A stretch of DNA of 32,724 bases from Falsiroseomonas frigidaquae (GTDB lineage: Bacteria; Pseudomonadota; Alphaproteobacteria; Acetobacterales; Acetobacteraceae), in NCBI RefSeq assembly GCF_012163145.1, contig NZ_JAAVTX010000014.1, positions 1 through 32,724 of the forward strand, given 5' to 3'. Both the position numbers and the translations under genes were made by a program. Shown here one piece after another: positions 15,258-24,210 of this stretch. Below the pieces are notes generated by a model. That model had not been told where the DNA came from. It ran no database searches and was given only the letters and a program-made list of their open reading frames with translations. Position 1 is the first letter of the stretch. Each line of letters begins with the position of its first letter.

Positions 15258-16850
15258 TCAAAAGGCCAGCGGTGTCGCCCGCACCACCAGCGGCAGTGCC
15301 CGCACCGTGGCCAGCACCCCGTCCGGCACCGGCGCATCCAGCCCCACCAGGCAGATCGCATCCCCGCCCGGTGTATTGCGGCCGAGATGGAAGGTGGCGA
15401 TGTTGATCCCCGCATCGGCCAGCGTCGTGCCGAAATGGCCGATGAAGCCGGGGCGATCCTGGTTCGTCACATACAGCATGTGCGGCGCGAAATCGGCCTC
15501 CACCGCGATGTCCTTCACCTCGACCAGCCGCGGCTTGCCGTTACCGACCAGCGTGCCGGCGACGGAGCGGTTGAGCCCCTGCGTCACCACCGTCACGCGC
15601 ACCAGCGTCGCATAGTCGCCGCTGCGCTCCAGCACCGTCTCCGCCACCTCGATGCCGCGCTCGCGCGCGACCACGGGGGCGTTGACCATGTTCACCGCGC
15701 CCATCATCGGCGTCAGCACGCCGGCCAGGGCCGCGGCCGTCAGCGGCCGCTGGTTCAGCTCCGCCGCCTGGCCCTCATAGGCCACATGGATCGCCTTGAT
15801 CTCCTCGCCCTGCGCGGCGGTGAGCTGGCCGGCCAGCGCACCGAGCTGCCGGGCGAGCTCCATGTAGGGCCGCAGGCGCGGCGCCTCCTCCGCGGTGACG
15901 GAGGGCATGTTGATGGCGTTGGAGACGGCGCCGGTGAGCAGGAAGTCGCTCATCTGCTCCGCCACCTGCAGCGCCACATTCTCCTGCGCCTCGGCCGTGG
16001 CCGCGCCCAGATGCGGGGTGCAGACCACGTTCTCCAGGCCGAAGAGCGGACTGTCGGTGGCCGGCTCCGTCTCGAACACATCGAGCGCCGCGCCGGCGAG
16101 GTGGCCGGATTGCAGCGCCTCGAACAGCGCCGCCTCGTCCACCAGCCCGCCACGGGCGCAGTTGATCAGCCGCGCGCCCTTCTTCATGGCGAAGATGCGC
16201 TCACGGGAAAGGATGTTCTTCGTCTGCTCAGTGAAGGGCGCGTGGATGGTGATGAAGTCGGCCCGGGACACCAGGGTCTCAAGGTCCACCTTCTCCACGC
16301 CGAGCTCGACCGCCCGCTTCTCCGACAGGAAGGGGTCGTAGGCGATGACCTTCATGTGCAGGCCGCAGGCACGGTTGGCGACGATGCTGCCGATATTGCC
16401 GGCACCCACCAGGCCAAGCGTCTTGCCCGAGACCTCGACGCCCATGAAGCGGTTCTTCTCCCACTTGCCTGCCTTGGTGCTGGTCGAGGCTTCGGGGATC
16501 TGGCGCGCGAGGGCGAACATCATCGCGATGGCATGTTCCGCCGTGGTGATGGCATTGCCATAGGGCGTGTTCATCACGACCACGCCGCGCGCAGTGGCAC
16601 TCGACACATCGACATTGTCGACGCCGATGCCAGCGCGGCCCACGACCTTCAGCCGCGTCGCCACGTCCAGCATTTCCCGAGTTACCTTGGTGGCACTGCG
16701 GATCGCCAGGCCGTCATACTGGCCGATGATCTCGCGCAGCTCGGCAGGCTTCAGGCCGGGCTTGAAATCCACCTCGATGCCGCGGCCCTTGAAGATGGCG
16801 ATGGCGGCGGGGGAGAGCTTGTCGCTGATGAGAACCTTGGGCGCGCTCAT
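15258..16850 (-). CDS. serA: D-3-phosphoglycerate dehydrogenase (long form)
   Basis: A 530-residue NAD-dependent dehydrogenase oxidising 3-phosphoglycerate to 3-phosphohydroxypyruvate, the entry to serine synthesis. The Rossmann motif is [10 protein letters not shown] (residues 146-155). Active-site residues are Arg233 ([10 protein letters not shown]), Glu262 (ETEPA) and His280 (TPHLGAAT). An intervening substrate-binding-type domain (about 310-450) and a C-terminal ACT domain (about 455-530, [29 protein letters not shown]) mark the long form, which may respond to serine. Its ATG overlaps the serC stop by 4 nt (ATGA), so serC and serA are one coupled operon encoding consecutive steps of the pathway. 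Confidence 0.97.
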   Translation of the reverse strand: MSAPKVLISDKLSPAAIAIFKGRGIEVDFKPGLKPAELREIIGQYDGLAIRSATKVTREMLDVATRLKVVGRAGIGVDNVDVSSATARGVVVMNTPYGNAITTAEHAIAMMFALARQIPEASTSTKAGKWEKNRFMGVEVSGKTLGLVGAGNIGSIVANRACGLHMKVIAYDPFLSEKRAVELGVEKVDLETLVSRADFITIHAPFTEQTKNILSRERIFAMKKGARLINCARGGLVDEAALFEALQSGHLAGAALDVFETEPATDSPLFGLENVVCTPHLGAATAEAQENVALQVAEQMSDFLLTGAVSNAINMPSVTAEEAPRLRPYMELARQLGALAGQLTAAQGEEIKAIHVAYEGQAAELNQRPLTAAALAGVLTPMMGAVNMVNAPVVARERGIEVAETVLERSGDYATLVRVTVVTQGLNRSVAGTLVGNGKPRLVEVKDIAVEADFAPHMLYVTNQDRPGFIGHFGTTLADAGINIATFHLGRNTPGGDAICLVGLDAPVPDGVLATVRALPLVVRATPLAF

Positions 16851-18019
16851 GCCGCCACCGCCTTCCGCTCAGCGGCGATATTCGCGAAAGCCCAGTCCAG
16901 CCAAGGCAGCAAGGCCTTGATGTCGCTGGTCTCGACCGTGGCGCCGCCCCAGATGCGCAGGCCCGGCGGGGCGTCGCGGTAATTCGCGGCGTCGAGCGCC
17001 ACGCCTTCCTTCTCCAGCATCGCCGCGAGCTTCTTGGCGACCGCGGCCTGCCCCTCCACGTCGAGCGCGGTGAACCACGGCGCGACGATCTTCAGGCAGA
17101 TCGAGGTGCAGGACCGCGTCGCCGCATCCTCCGCCAGGAAGGCCGCCCAGTCACTGCCGGCGACCCAGTCGGCGATGGCGGCGAGGTTCGCCTCCGATCG
17201 CGCGACCAGCCCCTTCAGGCCGCCAACGCTTTCGGCCCAGCGCAGCCCGTCGATCGCATCTTCCACGCAGAGCATCGACGGCGTGTTGATGGTCTCGCCC
17301 TTGAAGATGCCCTCGTTCAGCTTGCCGTCCTTGGTCATCCGGAAAATCTTCGGCATGGGCCAGGCGGGCTTGTGGGATTCCAGGCGGGCGACGGCGCGCG
17401 GCGACAGCGCCAGCATGCCATGCGCCGCCTCCCCGCCCAGCACCTTCTGCCAGGACCAGGTCACCACATCGAGCTTGTTCCAGGGCAGTTCCATGGCGAA
17501 GGCGGCGGAGGTGGCGTCGCAGATCGCCAGGCCCTGGCGGCCATCGGCGATGAAGTCCGCGTTGGGCAGGCGCACGCCGCTGGTGGTGCCGTTCCAGACG
17601 AAGACCAGGTCGCGCGCCGGATCGACCTGCGCCAGTTCCGGCAGCTTGCCGTAGCCCGCCGCCAGCACCCGCACATCGGTCAGCTTGAGCTGCTTGGTGA
17701 CATCCGTTGCCCAATCCTTCGAGAAGGATTCCCAGGCCAGGATATCGACGCCCTTTGGCCCGAGCAGCGACCACAGCGCCATCTCCACCGCGCCGGTGTC
17801 GGAGGCGGGGACGATGCCCAGCCGCCAATCCTTCGGCATGCCGAGGATGGCCTTGGACAGTTCGATGGTCTCGGCCAGCTTGGCCTTGGGATCCTTGGCC
17901 CGATGGCTGCGCCCGAGCAGCGCACCCTCCAGCACCGCCAGCGACCAGCCGGGGCGCTTGGCGCAGGGACCAGAGGAGAAACGGGGATTGTGCGGACGCA
18001 GGTCCGGCTTGGCGGTCAT
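16847..18019 (-). CDS. serC: Phosphoserine aminotransferase (Methanosarcina-type)
   Basis: A 390-residue PLP enzyme converting 3-phosphohydroxypyruvate and glutamate to phosphoserine and 2-oxoglutarate, immediately after SerA in the pathway. The N-terminus has [16 protein letters not shown], the cofactor lysine is Lys192 in [14 protein letters not shown], and [14 protein letters not shown] carries the PLP-ring aspartate. The overall wording fits the alphaproteobacterial branch related to the Methanosarcina enzyme rather than the E. coli type. The ATG at 18017 is selected for GGGAG 7-8 bases upstream and for the family start; the open frame continues upstream through a structured leader. A 4-nt overlap joins it to serA. 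Confidence 0.95.
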   Translation of the reverse strand: MTAKPDLRPHNPRFSSGPCAKRPGWSLAVLEGALLGRSHRAKDPKAKLAETIELSKAILGMPKDWRLGIVPASDTGAVEMALWSLLGPKGVDILAWESFSKDWATDVTKQLKLTDVRVLAAGYGKLPELAQVDPARDLVFVWNGTTSGVRLPNADFIADGRQGLAICDATSAAFAMELPWNKLDVVTWSWQKVLGGEAAHGMLALSPRAVARLESHKPAWPMPKIFRMTKDGKLNEGIFKGETINTPSMLCVEDAIDGLRWAESVGGLKGLVARSEANLAAIADWVAGSDWAAFLAEDAATRSCTSICLKIVAPWFTALDVEGQAAVAKKLAAMLEKEGVALDAANYRDAPPGLRIWGGATVETSDIKALLPWLDWAFANIAAERKAVAA

Positions 18020-18025
18020 ATGCAG

Positions 18026-18097
18026 GCTCCCTTCCAGAAGCGAATGCGCTCCGGTGGGGGAGCGTGGCCCGCCGCGAGGGTTAGACCCGCCGGCGGG
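18026..18097 (-). ncRNA. Candidate serC leader RNA (cis-regulatory)
   Basis: Reading the minus strand before serC there are two stem-loops. The first is nested: CCCGCCG (18097-18091) pairs with CGGCGGG (18074-18068), and inside it GGGU pairs with ACCC around CUA (18088-18078). The second is CGCUCC/GGAGCG (18064-18047). The GCUCCC of its 5' arm (18063-18058) can instead pair with GGGAGC at 18031-18026, which contains the ribosome site, giving an on/off switch. A serC motif RNA has been described upstream of serC in alphaproteobacteria (Corbino et al. 2005). Location and architecture agree, but I could not score it against the model. Confidence 0.5.
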
Positions 18098-18115
18098 ACC
18101 GCGCAAGCATCCCGT

Positions 18116-19252
18116 TCAGTGGGCCTCGGGCCGCAGGAACACGCCCGCCCGTGCCGCCTTGGCGGTGCGCCAGGCCACCCAGCCGGTCAGCGCCGTGTTC
18201 AGCGCCAGCGCCAGCCAGCCGAACACCGGGTGGAAACCCTGCCCCATCAGCATCACGGCGAAGGCGGCGGAGGGGAAGGTGACGCCCCACCAGGAAAGGC
18301 TGAACGGCACCCGCGCCAATTCCCGCGCCAGCGACAGCACCGCCGCCGCCACCAGCAGCGCCACGCCGGTGAAGGCCAGCGCCAATCCATGCGCCTGCCC
18401 GGTCAAGGCCGCCACCGCCAGCGCGCCCACCGCCGGCGGCGCGACGAAGATGGCGATGCTGGGCCGCATCGCGAAGGGAAGCGGCGGCCCCGCCAGCAGT
18501 CGGTGCAGCAGCAGCGGCAGCACCGCGAGCCACAGCAGCGTGCCGACACCGAACATCATCCAGGATGCATCCAGGAAGCCCATCCGGGCGCCGAAGACCG
18601 GCGCCAGGATATTGCCGACGAAGGGGATGAGCAGCGGCGGCGCCAGCATCGCCACCTCCCCTCGCCCGGCCAGCACGCGGCGCAGCAGAAGCATCGCCAC
18701 CACCAGGTGCAGCGCGACCGCCACACCCCACAGCCCGGCGCCGAAGCCCGGCGCATGCGGCCAGACGGCGCCGGCCAGGATCATCAGGGCCACCGTCGGC
18801 GCCGCGGCGAAGGCGACGCGGACCGGGTGGCGCAACTCGGCCAGCATGGCGTCCGGATAGCGCAGCGCCCGCAGCACCTGGCCGCCGACCACCACCAGCC
18901 AGAGCAGCGCGGTCAGCGCCAGCAGCGCCTCGCCGATCGCGCCCGGCGCGCCGAGCACCGTGGCGGCTTCCCGCCACGCCAGGCCCAGCCCGCCAAGGCC
19001 CATCGGCAGCACCAGCAGCGGCAGCGGCAGATGCGCCAGGCCCGGGGGTGCGGCCGGCACCGGCACGGCGGCGAGCACGGGCCCAGGCCCAGGCACGGGC
19101 ACAGGTACAGGCACGGCGGTGGGCGGTTCGGCTTCGCTCGGCACGGCGAGCGACGGCGCGTCCGGTGGCGCGGCCCCGGCCGGAACGGCACGCTTCGGCG
19201 CCGCGGCCTTGACCCGGGGCTTCGGGGTGCTGCGCTTGCCGGTGCCGCTCAT
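18116..19252 (-). CDS. TehA/SLAC1-family (TDT) membrane channel or transporter
   Basis: A 378-residue membrane protein. Residues 1-70 are a polar, Pro/Ala/Val-rich cytoplasmic extension (VPVPVPVPGPGPV) that ordinary family members lack. About ten hydrophobic helices follow. Family landmarks are LPMGLGGLGLAWR near the first helix, HPVRVAFAAAPTVALMI, IFVAPPAVGALAV and PFSLSWWGVTFPSAAFA. TehA, SLAC1 and Mae1 relatives move anions or C4-dicarboxylates, or confer tellurite resistance; the substrate here cannot be predicted. The start ATG at 19250-19252 overlaps the phzF-family stop by 4 nt (ATGA), so it is translated with the glmM-thiD-phzF group. The serC leader starts right after its stop. Confidence 0.83.
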   Translation of the reverse strand: MSGTGKRSTPKPRVKAAAPKRAVPAGAAPPDAPSLAVPSEAEPPTAVPVPVPVPGPGPVLAAVPVPAAPPGLAHLPLPLLVLPMGLGGLGLAWREAATVLGAPGAIGEALLALTALLWLVVVGGQVLRALRYPDAMLAELRHPVRVAFAAAPTVALMILAGAVWPHAPGFGAGLWGVAVALHLVVAMLLLRRVLAGRGEVAMLAPPLLIPFVGNILAPVFGARMGFLDASWMMFGVGTLLWLAVLPLLLHRLLAGPPLPFAMRPSIAIFVAPPAVGALAVAALTGQAHGLALAFTGVALLVAAAVLSLARELARVPFSLSWWGVTFPSAAFAVMLMGQGFHPVFGWLALALNTALTGWVAWRTAKAARAGVFLRPEAH

Positions 19253-20112
19253 AGCTCGATCTCCCCGCGCAGCATCCGCACGCAGCCGCCGCCGACGGTG
19301 GCGCGAATGCCATCCGCCGCACGGCGCGCGGTGGTGCGCAGCAGGCTCGGCCGGCCCATCTCGACGCCCTGGGTGATGTCCCAGGCGCCCTTCTCAGCGC
19401 CCGAGAGCTTCAGCAGCAGCGCGGCGAGCGGTGTCGCCGCGCTGCCGGTCGCCGCATCCTCCACCGTGCCGCCGAGCGGGGCGAACATGCGCGCGCGCAC
19501 CGCGGCGCCGTCCGGCGCATACAGATACAGCGCGAAGCGCCCGGCCAGAGCGGGCACCGCCTCCAGCCCCGCGCGGAAACCGGCGAAATCCGGCTGGGCG
19601 CGGCCGAGCGCGTCCGGCGTCACCTCGGCTAGCACGAAGAAATTGCCAGTGCCGGCACGCACCGGCGCGTGTCGCGCCACCACGATATCGGCCTCCGCCA
19701 GCCCCGCCGCGCGGGCGACCAGGGCCACGGGAACTTCCACATCCAGCGTCAGCGGCTGCGGCGCGGCGATGGTGGTGTCCTGCCCGTCCACCCGCACTTC
19801 CACCAGCCCGGCGATCTCCTCGAAGCGCAGCACGCCATCGACGGCGCGATCGGCCAGCACGAAGCCGGTGCCGACATTCGGATGACCGGCGAAGGGCATT
19901 TCGTATTGCCGGGTGAAGATCCGCACGCGCGCCGTATTGGCCGGGTCTTCCGGTGGCAGCACGAAGGTGGTCTCGGAAAGGTTGAACTCCGCCGCCAGCG
20001 CCTGCATCTCGGCGTCCGTAAGGCCGCGCGCATCCGGGAACACCGCCAGCGGGTTGCCGCCGAAGCGACGGTCCGTGAACACGTCTACGGTGACGAAGTC
20101 GAAGCGCCTCAC
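19249..20112 (-). CDS. PhzF-family isomerase/epimerase-like protein
   Basis: A 287-residue protein of the PhzF (diaminopimelate-epimerase-like) fold with two similar halves. Landmarks are [14 protein letters not shown] at the N-terminus, the catalytic Glu47 in [28 protein letters not shown], and [20 protein letters not shown], the second-domain signature. PhzF itself isomerises trans-2,3-dihydro-3-hydroxyanthranilate in phenazine synthesis. No phenazine genes are present, and most family members have unknown substrates, so no symbol is given. It overlaps thiD by 4 nt upstream and tehA by 4 nt downstream, which makes it part of a tightly coupled operon. That does not by itself imply a thiamine role. 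Confidence 0.88.
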   Translation of the reverse strand: MRRFDFVTVDVFTDRRFGGNPLAVFPDARGLTDAEMQALAAEFNLSETTFVLPPEDPANTARVRIFTRQYEMPFAGHPNVGTGFVLADRAVDGVLRFEEIAGLVEVRVDGQDTTIAAPQPLTLDVEVPVALVARAAGLAEADIVVARHAPVRAGTGNFFVLAEVTPDALGRAQPDFAGFRAGLEAVPALAGRFALYLYAPDGAAVRARMFAPLGGTVEDAATGSAATPLAALLLKLSGAEKGAWDITQGVEMGRPSLLRTTARRAADGIRATVGGGCVRMLRGEIEL

Positions 20113-20939
20113 GGCATGGTCTCCAGGCGGGATGGGTCGAAGGTGATGCCATGGCCGAGCGGGCCATGTCCCTGCCCCAGCCCGGGTGCCGCGCGCATGG
20201 CAGCCCGCACATAGGCGCGGGCACGTGCCACCGCGTCGCGCAGCGCCATGCCCTGGGCCAGGCCGCAGGCGATGGCCGAGGCCAGGGTGCAGCCGGTGCC
20301 ATGCGTGCTGGTGCTGGCGATCCGCGGGCTTTCGAAGATCTCGCTGCCCGCTTCGGTGGCCAGCACATCGGTCAGCACCTCGCCCTCCAGGTGGCCGCCC
20401 TTCACCAGCACGGCCCGCACGCCCATCCGCAGCAATGCCTCCGCCGCGCGATGCATGGCGGGCACGTCGGTGACGGGGAAGCCGACCAGCGCCTCCGCCT
20501 CCGGCAGGTTCGGGGTGATCAGCGCGGCCATCGGCAGCAGCCGTTCCGCCAGCGTCGCCACCGCATCCGCCGCCAGCAGCCGGTGGCCGCCCTTGGCCAC
20601 CATCACCGGGTCCGCCACCAGCGGAATGCCGGCACCGTATTCCGCCAGCGCGTCGCAGACCGCGCCGATGGTGGCGACATCGGCCAGCATGCCGGTCTTG
20701 ATGGCGTCGGCGCCGATATCCTCCAGCACCATGCGGATCTGCAGCCGGATGAAGGCGGGCGGCACCCCCATCACATCCTGCACGCCCAGCGTGTTCTGCG
20801 CCGTCAGCGCCGTCACGGCCGTGGCCGCATAGCCCCCGAGCGCGGTGACCGACTTGATATCCGCCTGGATGCCCGCGCCGCCGCCGGAATCGGACCCGGC
20901 GCAGATCAGCACCCGGCCCCTGGCCCCGGATGCGGTCAT
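20109..20939 (-). CDS. thiD: Hydroxymethylpyrimidine/phosphomethylpyrimidine kinase
   Basis: A 276-residue ribokinase-fold enzyme phosphorylating HMP and then HMP-phosphate to HMP-diphosphate for thiamine synthesis and salvage. Visible motifs are [16 protein letters not shown] (substrate loop), [40 protein letters not shown] and the anion-hole [13 protein letters not shown]. Length is typical. It overlaps glmM by 4 nt and the phzF-family gene by 4 nt. No other thiamine genes are in the window; glmM next to thiD is a recurrent arrangement in this bacterial class as I recall it. Confidence 0.95.
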   Translation of the reverse strand: MTASGARGRVLICAGSDSGGGAGIQADIKSVTALGGYAATAVTALTAQNTLGVQDVMGVPPAFIRLQIRMVLEDIGADAIKTGMLADVATIGAVCDALAEYGAGIPLVADPVMVAKGGHRLLAADAVATLAERLLPMAALITPNLPEAEALVGFPVTDVPAMHRAAEALLRMGVRAVLVKGGHLEGEVLTDVLATEAGSEIFESPRIASTSTHGTGCTLASAIACGLAQGMALRDAVARARAYVRAAMRAAPGLGQGHGPLGHGITFDPSRLETMP

Positions 20940-22327
20940 TCGGCCGCGGCCACCTTCTTCACCGCCCCGGCCGCGGCGCGGGCGCGGATCAGCGCGGACA
21001 ACTCCGCCACCGTCCGGCGCATCTCCGCCGCATCCTCGGCCTCCGCCATCACGCGGATCAGCGGCTCGGTGCCGGAGGCGCGGACCAGTACGCGGCCCCG
21101 GTCGCCCAGCTTCTCCCCCGCCGCCTTGATGGCCTTCGCCACCTCCGGATCATTCAGCGGCGAGGTGCCGGTGAAGCGGATATTCTCCAGCAACTGGGGC
21201 ATTGGCGTGAAGCGGCGGCAGACCTCGCTGGCCGGGCGCCCTTCCTCCACCAGCAGCGCCAGCACCTGCAGCGCGGCGAACAGCCCGTCGCCGGTGGTGG
21301 CGAAATCCGAGAGGATCACATGGCCGGATTGCTCGCCGCCCAGGTTGCAGCCGGCCTCCCGCATCTTCTCGCCGACATAGCGGTCGCCGACCTTGGTGCG
21401 GTGCAGCTTGAGGCCCAGCCCCTCCAGGTGCCGCTCCAGCCCGAGGTTGGACATGACGGTGGCGACGACGCCGCCGCCGGTCAGCTTGCCTTCCCGGTGC
21501 CAGGCGCCGGCGATGGTGGCCAGGATCTGGTCGCCGTCGATGATGCGGCCCTGCTCGTCGCACAGCGCCAGCCGGTCCGCATCGCCATCGAGCGCGATGC
21601 CGAGGTCGGCGCGGCGTTCCCGCACCAGCTCGCCCAGCTTCTGCGGCGCCGTCGCGCCGCAATCGCGGTTGATGTTGAAGCCATCCGGCGAGACGCCGAT
21701 GGAGACCACCTCCGCCCCCAATTCCCACAGCACGGTGGGCGCCACCTTGTAGGCGGCGCCATGCGCGCAATCGACGGCGATGCGCAGACCTTCCAGGCTG
21801 CGGCCGCGCGGAAAGGCGGCCTTCGCGGCCTCGATATAGCGGCCCGGCGCATCGTCCAGCCGGCTGGCGCGGCCGAGCTTGGCCGGGGCGGCCAGCGTCT
21901 CCAGGAAATTCGGCGCATCCATCAGCGCCTCGATCTCGGCTTCCTGCGCATCGGACAGCTTCAACCCGTCCGGGCCGAACAGCTTGATGCCGTTATCCTC
22001 GTAGGGGTTGTGGCTGGCCGAGATCATCACGCCGAGGTCGCAGCGCAGGCTGCGCGTCAGCATGGCGATGGCCGGCGTCGGCAGCGGGCCGACCAGCACC
22101 ACATCCATTCCGGCGCCGACGAAGCCCGCGGTCATCGCCGGTTCCAGCATGTAGCCGGACAGCCGCGTGTCCTTGCCGATGACGACGCGGTGCTTGTGCG
22201 TGCCGCGGTTGAAGAACCGGCCCGCCGCCTGGCCGAGGCGGAGGGCCGTGCCGGCATCCATCGGTGGCTTGTTGGCCGTGCCGCGAATACCATCGGTGCC
22301 GAAAAGCTTGCGGGTCAATGCGCTCAT
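20936..22327 (-). CDS. glmM: Phosphoglucosamine mutase
   Basis: A 463-residue enzyme converting glucosamine-6-phosphate to glucosamine-1-phosphate, feeding UDP-GlcNAc for peptidoglycan and LPS. It opens with [13 protein letters not shown]. The phospho-serine is Ser105 in [15 protein letters not shown], the Mg2+ site is D247-G-D-A-D251-R, and the sugar and phosphate loops are GGEQSGH and [14 protein letters not shown]. The upstream 117-base gap contains TTATAA 8 bases before the ATG on the minus strand. If that is a -10 box the transcript would be nearly leaderless; the ribosome site itself is weak. Otherwise it is read from further upstream with folP. Confidence 0.96.
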   Translation of the reverse strand: MSALTRKLFGTDGIRGTANKPPMDAGTALRLGQAAGRFFNRGTHKHRVVIGKDTRLSGYMLEPAMTAGFVGAGMDVVLVGPLPTPAIAMLTRSLRCDLGVMISASHNPYEDNGIKLFGPDGLKLSDAQEAEIEALMDAPNFLETLAAPAKLGRASRLDDAPGRYIEAAKAAFPRGRSLEGLRIAVDCAHGAAYKVAPTVLWELGAEVVSIGVSPDGFNINRDCGATAPQKLGELVRERRADLGIALDGDADRLALCDEQGRIIDGDQILATIAGAWHREGKLTGGGVVATVMSNLGLERHLEGLGLKLHRTKVGDRYVGEKMREAGCNLGGEQSGHVILSDFATTGDGLFAALQVLALLVEEGRPASEVCRRFTPMPQLLENIRFTGTSPLNDPEVAKAIKAAGEKLGDRGRVLVRASGTEPLIRVMAEAEDAAEMRRTVAELSALIRARAAAGAVKKVAAAE

Positions 22328-22444
22328 GCACCCGCTTATAACGCCCGTACCGGGGTTTGAAATCCGCGGCGCCGTGCAGGGCGACTTTCAGCATCACGCT
22401 GCCGCGATCCCCGACGGCGGCGGCAGCCCGGCGCGGCGGTGACG

Positions 22445-24052
22445 TCAGGGTGCCGCCTGGCGTTCCAGCACCACCGCGCCGCCATCCAGCCGGCGTCCCT
22501 GCCGCTGCAGCACCACATTCGTATCGGGCAGCGTCAGGATCAGCCGCTCACCGGCGATCTCCTCGTAGCTGCCGGCGATGGTCGTCTGCGTCGCCGCCTG
22601 GGTCACCAGCACGCGGCTGGAATCGAGGAATTCCAGGCGCATCGCCCCATCCGGCGTGGCGTAGTGACGCCCGGCCAGGGGCCCTGCCTCCCGCGCCGCC
22701 TCGGCCGCCCGTTCCGCGGCGATCGCCGCTTCCAGCTTCGCCCGCCGGTCGGCCAGCGCGCTGGCGTAGCGCCCTGCATGCGGCGGCGGCAGCGCGGCGA
22801 TCCAGGGCGGCGCCTGCAGCGAATCGAGGCCCGCGGCCGGCACCGCTTCCAGCAGCACCACGAATTCCGGCAGCGCCGCCGCCGCCATCGCGGCGATGCG
22901 GCGGGTGCTGGATTCCTTGAAGGCCGCCAGGGTCGCGGCCTCCGCATGCGGCCGCAGCGCCTCCGTCACCCGCTGCGTGACCAGCACCACGTGGCCCAGG
23001 CTTTCCACCGTCTCCGGCCGCTCCGCCAGTTCAACGCCCAGCCGGTCGAGCATCGTCGCGGCCAGGCTGCGCGACCGCTCCTCCAGCTCGGCGGTCAGCG
23101 CTGCGGCCCGATCGGCGGGCAGTGCCGCGAGCGCTGCGTCGCGGCGGATCGCGGCCAGCCGGTTGAAAGCCGGCAGGCTGGCCGGCACGGCGGCGATGCG
23201 GCGGCGCAGCCCGGCCTCGATCTCCTCCAGCAGGGCAGCGCCCCGGGCCTGCCGCGCCGCCACCACCTCCGCCCGGTCCTCCGGCCGCAGCAGCGGCCAG
23301 ACCGGCCCCTGCTCCATCGCCTCCAGCCCCGCCAGGCCGCGCGGATTGGGCGGCAGCGCGGCCAGCTCATCGAGGCTGGCCTGCCGCGCCTCGGCTTGGC
23401 GCTGCGCCCGCTGACGCTCCAGCTCCGGCAGCAGCAGGTGGGACCGGTCCTCCGGCAGCAGGTAGGGAACCAGCCGCAGCAACTGGTGGCCGGTCCCCCG
23501 CGCCGCCCCCGGAAGCTCGCGCCAATCCTGCTGCGCCGCCTGCCATCCGGCCGGTTCGCCGGCCGCCGCAAGGGTGGTGAGGAAGGGCAACAGGGCCGGT
23601 GCGAAGGGCTGTTGCGCCAGCCGCTCCAGCTGAACCGGCAGTTCCGCCAGCACCCTTTGCCGGTGCTGCAGGAAGGTGGAGGCTGGACCGGACACCAGCC
23701 GCTGCGCCTCGGCCAGCACCTCCCGGTGCGGGCGCATCTCGCGGTCCCGCGCGCAGGCGCGCAGGCGCGACCCGAGGGTGCGGAGGTCCTGCCGGTCCCA
23801 TTCCAGCGCCGGCTTGCCGAAGGTCGCGGTGGTGGCGGGGGCGAGGAACAGGCCGGGCAGCATGACCTCCTGCCGCGGCGGCAGGCGGTCCCAGCCCAGG
23901 CTCATATCCCGTTCCGCATGCACCTCATGCTCCCGCGCCCAGGCCACGAGCTCGGGGCAGGAGGTCTCGCCGAGCTGGGCGCGGGCCGGGGCACCTGGCA
24001 ACAGCAGCAGGGCCAGCAGGGCTGGCAGCAGGGGGCGCGGCAGAATCTGCAC
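22445..24052 (-). CDS. Secreted protein of unknown function
   Basis: A 535-residue protein I do not recognise. A Sec signal peptide is clear (hydrophobic LLPALLALLLLPG, cleavage near ARAQ-LG, residue 26). The mature start has a Cys-containing motif SCPELVAWAREHE, and Cys99 in RLRACARDR could pair with it. The middle (about 130-430) is long, Ala/Arg/Leu-rich and helical. The last ~70 residues look like a small beta domain (GRHYATPDGAMRLEFLDSS through GGAVVLERQ). The GTG start at 24050-24052 has GGAG 8 bases upstream. It lies between folP and glmM, a place where these two are usually close in relatives as I recall, so it may be a lineage-specific insertion with a periplasmic envelope-related role (inference). 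No homologue name is offered. Confidence 0.72.
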   Translation of the reverse strand: MQILPRPLLPALLALLLLPGAPARAQLGETSCPELVAWAREHEVHAERDMSLGWDRLPPRQEVMLPGLFLAPATTATFGKPALEWDRQDLRTLGSRLRACARDREMRPHREVLAEAQRLVSGPASTFLQHRQRVLAELPVQLERLAQQPFAPALLPFLTTLAAAGEPAGWQAAQQDWRELPGAARGTGHQLLRLVPYLLPEDRSHLLLPELERQRAQRQAEARQASLDELAALPPNPRGLAGLEAMEQGPVWPLLRPEDRAEVVAARQARGAALLEEIEAGLRRRIAAVPASLPAFNRLAAIRRDAALAALPADRAAALTAELEERSRSLAATMLDRLGVELAERPETVESLGHVVLVTQRVTEALRPHAEAATLAAFKESSTRRIAAMAAAALPEFVVLLEAVPAAGLDSLQAPPWIAALPPPHAGRYASALADRRAKLEAAIAAERAAEAAREAGPLAGRHYATPDGAMRLEFLDSSRVLVTQAATQTTIAGSYEEIAGERLILTLPDTNVVLQRQGRRLDGGAVVLERQAAP

Positions 24053-24169
24053 GTTTCTCGCTCCGTCACGACCAGGTCGGAAGGCGAGTTACCGGCGGGC
24101 AATGCCTGCGATCAACCGCCCGGAGGAACCGCGGCGGTCACGTATCAGGGAGGCGCACGATGCGGCCGC

Positions 24170-24189
24170 GCAAAGTTTTCACCCTTTGC
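24170..24189. promoter_or_regulatory. Small inverted repeat in folP-secreted protein gap
   Basis: GCAAAG (24170-24175) and CTTTGC (24184-24189) enclose 8 bases in the 158-base gap after folP. It could be a weak terminator of folP or an operator for the secreted-protein gene. Nothing else is evident in the gap. Confidence 0.25.
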
Positions 24190-24210
24190 AAACAGCCACT
24201 TACGCGGAGG

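Noticed and set aside
17372-19885. Very long plus-strand frame (837 codons) opposite serC, tehA and phzF
   Set aside because: Arg/Gln/His-rich shadow frame caused by GC-rich codons of well-supported minus-strand genes.
22328-22444. Firm promoter call before glmM
   Set aside because: TTATAA looks like a -10 box, but the -35 is poor and only 8 bases separate it from the ATG; left as a remark in the glmM entry.
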